A DNA stretch of 9,221 nt from contig JAITAT010000037.1 in NCBI GenBank assembly GCA_031283975.1, positions 1 to 9,221 of the forward strand, given 5' to 3'. Numbering within the stretch: position 1 is the stretch's first letter; every line of letters starts with the position of its first letter. A model generated the notes under the pieces. It was not told the DNA's origin and searched no databases. It saw nothing but the letters and a program-made list of their open reading frames with translations. Shown here piece by piece: positions 6,275-9,221 of the stretch. Source of the DNA: Synergistaceae bacterium. GTDB lineage: Bacteria; Synergistota; Synergistia; Synergistales; Synergistaceae. A program made the position numbers and the translations under genes.

Positions 6275-7329
6275 TACACCGCCGAGTGATCGACGGTAAC
6301 GGTTATTTTGCCGCCTCGGTCAACTGTTTCGAGAAGTTTTCCGAGACCGAGCGCCACCGAATAAAGAGGCCCTTCCGCTATGTGAACCGGAACGTTGATG
6401 GCGTCCGAAAAACGGGTATTGAGACCGCGAAGCTGAGCGCTGCCCCCAGTCAGCACGAAACCCTGATCGACTATGTCCTTCACGAGTTCCGGGGGGGTCT
6501 GCTCTATAGCGTAGCGCAGCATGTCCTCTATCCGGCAGATTATCGATTCTATGGCCTCGCGCACTTCTCCGGAGGTGACGTTCACGACTTTAGGCAGTCC
6601 GTCCATGAGATCCCGCCCTTTCACCTCCATCTCCAGCTCTTCGTCGAGCGGCGTCACCGAGCCTATCTTGCACTTCACTTCCTCGGCGGTGCTTTCGCCT
6701 ATTGAAAGCGTGTAATTCTGCCTCATCATCGAGATTATCGCAGCGTCGATATCGTCTCCGGCCGCGCGCAGCGAATTGCTCAACACAACCCCGCCCAGCG
6801 AGAGCACGGCCACTTCGCTTGTGCCGCCTCCGATATCCACCACCATGTTGCCGCGCGGCTCGTTGATGGGAAGCCCCGTGCCGAGCGCCGCCGCGAGCGG
6901 TTCCTCCACGACGAACGCCTCTCTCGCGCCGGCGCCCAGCGTCGCGTCGACGACCGCGCGCTTTTCCACCTCGGTGACGCCGGCCGGAACGCATATAGCG
7001 ACGCGGGGATGAGCCATCATCCTGCGCCCCTGGTTCGCCTCGGTCATATAGTGTCCGACCATCTGTTCGGTCATGTCGAAGTCGGCTATCACTCCGTGCT
7101 GCATGGGGCGTATGGTCTCGATGCCTATAGGGGTTTTGCCTATCATTCTTTTCGCGAGACTTCCGAAAGCTATCACGTCTTTTTTACCCTTGGGGCCCAC
7201 TTTGCGAATCGCCAGCACGGACGGTTCGTCTATCACGATGCCCCTTCCCTTGACGTAGACGACCGTATTGGCGCTGCCCAGATCTATCCCGATGTCCCGG
7301 CTGAAAACGCCGGACAAAAATTTAAACAA
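6274..7329 (-). CDS. mreB: Rod shape-determining actin homologue MreB
   Basis: MreB is a cytoplasmic, membrane-associated actin-like ATPase whose filaments orient lateral wall synthesis. The product is 351 aa. The actin-fold nucleotide motifs are present in order: phosphate 1 IDLGSANT (15-22), connect 1 VEEPLAAALG (141-150), phosphate 2 VDIGGGTSE (164-172), and adenosine loop VLTGGSAQLRG (292-302). The N-terminus MFKFLSGVFSRDIG has hydrophobic residues consistent with membrane association. The start is TTG at 7329, supported by GGAAGGAG 9 nt upstream and by alignment of FSRDIGIDLG with family members; no ATG is available nearby. The C-terminal helix motif reads VALGLGKLLE, and about 15 further residues follow it. 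It is the first gene of the probable mre-mrd-min-rodA operon, 109 nt after mnmE. Confidence 0.97.
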   Translation of the reverse strand: MFKFLSGVFSRDIGIDLGSANTVVYVKGRGIVIDEPSVLAIRKVGPKGKKDVIAFGSLAKRMIGKTPIGIETIRPMQHGVIADFDMTEQMVGHYMTEANQGRRMMAHPRVAICVPAGVTEVEKRAVVDATLGAGAREAFVVEEPLAAALGTGLPINEPRGNMVVDIGGGTSEVAVLSLGGVVLSNSLRAAGDDIDAAIISMMRQNYTLSIGESTAEEVKCKIGSVTPLDEELEMEVKGRDLMDGLPKVVNVTSGEVREAIESIICRIEDMLRYAIEQTPPELVKDIVDQGFVLTGGSAQLRGLNTRFSDAINVPVHIAEGPLYSVALGLGKLLETVDRGGKITVTVDHSAV

Positions 7330-7338
7330 TCGCTAACA

Positions 7339-7346
7339 CTCCTTCC
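7339..7346 (-). promoter_or_regulatory. Shine-Dalgarno sequence that decides the mreB TTG start
   Basis: GGAAGGAG lies 9 nt before the TTG at 7329. It is the strongest purine tract in the gap and supports this non-ATG start for mreB. Confidence 0.8.
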
Positions 7347-7422
7347 GGCCGACGACACACCATCCGTCTTCGCGCGGCGCGCAATAAATTTGACGGCAGA
7401 GACGACATTCTCTCACCGAGTT

Positions 7423-7431
7423 ATAGTACCA
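7423..7431 (-). promoter_or_regulatory. Candidate extended -10 promoter for the mreB operon
   Basis: Eight bases after the mnmE stop the minus strand reads TGGTACTAT, matching the extended -10 pattern TGn followed by a -10 hexamer with four of six consensus bases. The nearest -35-like hexamer (TTGCAT at 7454-7449) is 20 nt away, which is too far, so an extended -10 mode is proposed. Predicted transcription would start about 85 nt before mreB. The position, in the largest gap of the window and ahead of its most highly needed gene, makes it plausible, but it is a motif guess. Confidence 0.4.
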
Positions 7432-7438
7432 CAAATTC

Positions 7439-8821
7439 TCACTTGCCTATGCAAAACGACGAGAAAATCTCGTCGAGCAGATCTTCGGCAGCATCCCTTC
7501 CCAGCAGAGAGGACAGGCATTCCCCCGCTTCCATCAACAGGGAACCGGCGACATCCAGGCGCCGCGGCGTCCCCAAAACCACCGCCGCCTCGCCCGCGCG
7601 GCAAGCGGCTTCCTCCAGCGCGCTCACCATCCGCCCTGTCGCCATCATGCCGTCGGAGGGAGACGCGCTGCCCATCGCCGTCTCGAAGATAGCGTCTTTC
7701 AAATCATCCACGCCGGTCCCGGCAAGCGCCGAGACATAAAGGCGAGCGGTGAAATTCCCCAAAACCTCCAATTCGCCGTCCGTCAGAACGGAGTCGAGAT
7801 CGCTCTTGTTCACGGCCAGGATAGCGGGTTTTTCGAGCGCGGCGGCGGCCGCCGTGAAATCCTCGTCCATCAGCGAAGACGAGGCGTCCGCGACCAACAG
7901 ACAAAAATCAGCGCCTTTTATCGCGTTTCGCGAACGCTCGACGCCGATGCTCTCTATGACATCAGCCCTGGACTCCGGCGTGGATTCCCTCATTCCGGCG
8001 GTATCCACCAGCGTCACCGAAAGCCCTCTGTGCATCAGAACAGCGTCCAGCGTGTCGCGGGTCGTGCCCGGAATATCGGTCACAATGGCGCGGTCAGAGC
8101 CCAGCATGGCGTTCATCAGCGACGACTTTCCGGCGTTCGGCTTGCCGGTTATCGCGACGCGAACACCATTTTGCAGCGTCATTCCCACGCGGCACCGTTC
8201 CAGCAGAACCAGAATTTTTCTCCCCGTTTCAGACGCCGCGGACGCGAAATCGGCATATTCCGCGGCGTCCACGTCGTCTGGAAAATCCATCGCCGCTTCA
8301 ATGCCTGCCAGCAATGACGTGAGTTCGCCGGACAGTTCGCTCACGCGAGCGGACAGCTCGCCTTGCAGAGCGCGCCCTGACGACGCGAGTTCGGCGTCGC
8401 TTCGCGCTCGGATTACGCCGAGTACAGCCTCGGCCTGAGCCAAGTCTATCCTCCCCGACAGAAACGCCCTCTTTGTAAACTCGCCGGGCAGGGCAATTCG
8501 CGCGCCTCCCTTTGTAAAAAGTTCGAGACATCGGCGCGCGGCGCTCATTCCGCCGTGGCAGTGAATTTCGACGGATTCCTCCCCGGTATAGCTGTTTCCC
8601 CGCTCGAAACGCACGGCCAAAACCTGATCCACGACCTCGGAGCCGTCCGATATATTGCCCAAAACCATGCGCCGTGCCGTTTCCAGCGACAACGGGCGCG
8701 CTCCTCTGAAAAAATTATCGGCGCGCGCCGCGGAACCCGCGCCTGACGCCCTGACTATAGCGACGGCCGCATCCCCCCACGCGGTCGCGACCGCGGCGAT
8801 TACATCCCCGTCAGGCCTCAT
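7439..8821 (-). CDS. mnmE: tRNA uridine-5-carboxymethylaminomethyl(34) synthesis GTPase MnmE
   Basis: MnmE acts with MnmG (GidA) in the cytoplasm to add the carboxymethylaminomethyl group at C5 of wobble uridine 34 in certain tRNAs, using folate-borne one-carbon units and K+-dependent GTP hydrolysis. The product has 460 aa, a normal length. The N-terminal folate-binding/dimerisation domain includes IAAVATAWGDAAVAIVRASG (8-27) and EIHCHGG (85-91). A helical domain follows (about 120-215), in which LPGEFTKRAFLSGRIDLAQA is highly typical. The inserted G domain has GKPNAGKSS (226-234), switch TTRDT (253-257), DTAG (273-276) and NKSD (338-341). The chain ends with CIGK (457-460), whose Cys is needed for modification. 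The ATG at 8821 overlaps the end of the upstream hydrolase gene by 11 nt, so translational coupling is likely. In this window mnmE lies outside its frequent rnpA-yidC-mnmG context. Confidence 0.97.
   Translation of the reverse strand: MRPDGDVIAAVATAWGDAAVAIVRASGAGSAARADNFFRGARPLSLETARRMVLGNISDGSEVVDQVLAVRFERGNSYTGEESVEIHCHGGMSAARRCLELFTKGGARIALPGEFTKRAFLSGRIDLAQAEAVLGVIRARSDAELASSGRALQGELSARVSELSGELTSLLAGIEAAMDFPDDVDAAEYADFASAASETGRKILVLLERCRVGMTLQNGVRVAITGKPNAGKSSLMNAMLGSDRAIVTDIPGTTRDTLDAVLMHRGLSVTLVDTAGMRESTPESRADVIESIGVERSRNAIKGADFCLLVADASSSLMDEDFTAAAAALEKPAILAVNKSDLDSVLTDGELEVLGNFTARLYVSALAGTGVDDLKDAIFETAMGSASPSDGMMATGRMVSALEEAACRAGEAAVVLGTPRRLDVAGSLLMEAGECLSSLLGRDAAEDLLDEIFSSFCIGK
7453..7475 (-). 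terminator. Hairpin plus T-run embedded in the 3' end of mnmE
   Basis: On the minus strand a perfect 8-bp inverted repeat CGACGAGA / TCTCGTCG with a TTT loop is followed at once by TTTT. It lies inside the last codons of mnmE, encoding DEIFSSFC just before the essential CIGK end, and 12 nt before the stop codon. It resembles a short intrinsic terminator at the boundary between the mnmE and mreB units, but half of the stem is AT and GT mixed and the T-run is short, so termination would probably be partial. Confidence 0.4.
8232..8269. repeat. Perfect 11-bp inverted repeat within mnmE
   Basis: GACGCCGCGGA at 8232-8242 is the exact reverse complement of TCCGCGGCGTC at 8259-8269, with a 16-nt loop. 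The arms encode two alanine-rich stretches (DAAE and ASAAS, around residues 185-198) in a variable part of the MnmE helical domain. No T-run follows on either strand. Confidence 0.6.
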
Positions 8822-9221
8822 TCGTCTCGAAGGTTGAGGCGATAAAATTCACGCCGAGCGCCGCGAGCCTTTCCTTCGAGGCTTCCCGGTCGAAACCGGC
8901 CACGGGCGACGAGCAGTCGGAGAGGATGAAAACATCCTGTCCGCCGGGAACGCTTCCGCAGCGTTTTATATATGACGTCACTGACGCCTCGACGCAGTGG
9001 CTCAATGCTTCGCCGGCAAAAGTCACCGCGGCGGCGCCGGCCAGCCGTGAATACAAGTCCCTGTTGAAAGCCGTGTCGGGCCACGAATCGTCGAATCCTT
9101 CAAAGATCGAAAATTGTTCAGTGTAAGGATTTTCCCCCTTGAATATATACCTGACTGGCCCGCCGGAGGAATCGCGCCACGAGACCAAAGCATCCTGGAG
9201 CGGCGCGGCGATGTTGTGTCC
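8811..9221 (-). CDS. Isochorismatase-fold cysteine hydrolase (nicotinamidase-like), C-terminal part
   Basis: The frame is open to the right edge, giving 136 residues of C-terminal sequence. It shows the second half of an isochorismatase/nicotinamidase fold: YIFKGENPYTEQFSIF (fragment residues 25-40), in which Lys28 matches the catalytic lysine, and AAAVTFAGEALSHCVEASV, in which Cys76 matches the nucleophilic cysteine. The catalytic Asp and metal ligands would lie upstream, outside the window. The ALSHCV form differs from classical PncA, which usually has a T-[DE]-x-C-V type motif, and recalls a branch of larger cysteine hydrolases annotated as nicotinamidases. Substrate cannot be assigned; NAD salvage by nicotinamide hydrolysis is the best guess. 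A TTG at 9188 could look like a start, but conserved sequence continues upstream of it. The stop TGA overlaps the mnmE start. Confidence 0.8.
   Translation of the reverse strand, partial: GHNIAAPLQDALVSWRDSSGGPVRYIFKGENPYTEQFSIFEGFDDSWPDTAFNRDLYSRLAGAAAVTFAGEALSHCVEASVTSYIKRCGSVPGGQDVFILSDCSSPVAGFDREASKERLAALGVNFIASTFETNEA

Noticed and set aside
7387..7437. AATTTG and CAAATT arms flanking the candidate mreB -10 region as an operator
   Set aside because: The arms are only 6 bp, AT-rich and 39 nt apart, so chance is the better explanation.
7009..7692. 227-codon plus-strand frame crossing the mreB-mnmE gap
   Set aside because: It spans antisense mreB, the promoter gap and antisense mnmE, which a real gene would be unlikely to do, and its C-terminus is Arg/Pro low complexity.
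7861..7884. 7-bp inverted repeat with 10-nt loop in mnmE
   Set aside because: Short stem, large loop and no T-run; at the level expected by chance in GC-rich coding sequence.
7749..8438. 229-codon plus-strand frame rich in Ser and Ala
   Set aside because: It is the antisense shadow of mnmE, with biased low-complexity composition and no recognisable domain or good ribosome binding site.
9186..9188. TTG as the start of the cysteine hydrolase gene
   Set aside because: Coding sequence continues in frame to the window edge with plausible family residues, so the gene is cut by the window, not starting here.

Overview
The window is a tightly packed, all-minus-strand block of housekeeping genes for cell shape and division. 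Read from high to low coordinates, the order is: the C-terminal part of an isochorismatase-fold cysteine hydrolase, mnmE (tRNA modification GTPase), mreB, mreC, mreD, mrdA (PBP2), minC, minD, minE, rodA, and the N-terminus of a B12-binding-domain radical SAM protein that runs off the left edge. The DNA is GC-rich and nearly every gene has long shadow reading frames on the other strand. No tRNA, rRNA, CRISPR array, insertion sequence or phage gene was recognised.

Two transcription units are suggested. The hydrolase and mnmE overlap by 11 nt and probably share a transcript entering from beyond the right edge. A 109-nt gap follows mnmE. It holds a candidate extended -10 promoter and a strong Shine-Dalgarno sequence ahead of mreB, which starts with TTG. 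From mreB to rodA the spacing is -8 to +27 nt, as expected of one polycistronic mRNA. The 98-nt gap after rodA has no convincing terminator, so the radical SAM gene may be co-transcribed.

The genes work together. MreB filaments with MreC and MreD position the elongation synthase, which is the RodA glycosyltransferase paired with the PBP2 transpeptidase. MinC, MinD and MinE form a pole-to-pole oscillator that keeps FtsZ at midcell. The cell is therefore a rod that co-expresses its elongation and septum-placement machineries.

The order mreBCD-mrdA-minCDE-rodA-radical SAM resembles what I recall from Synergistota and from some deep clostridial lineages. Given the GC-rich composition I favour Synergistota, but this is inference from gene order and sequence style, not a database result.

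I found no evidence of a previously undescribed system. The points worth a second look are small: a hairpin plus T-run embedded in the end of mnmE, an antisense-oriented terminator-like hairpin in minD, an 11-bp inverted repeat in mnmE, a hairpin across the mreB-mreC junction, a cysteine-rich putative metal site in PBP2, frequent non-ATG starts, and the pairing of an amidase-like hydrolase with mnmE.
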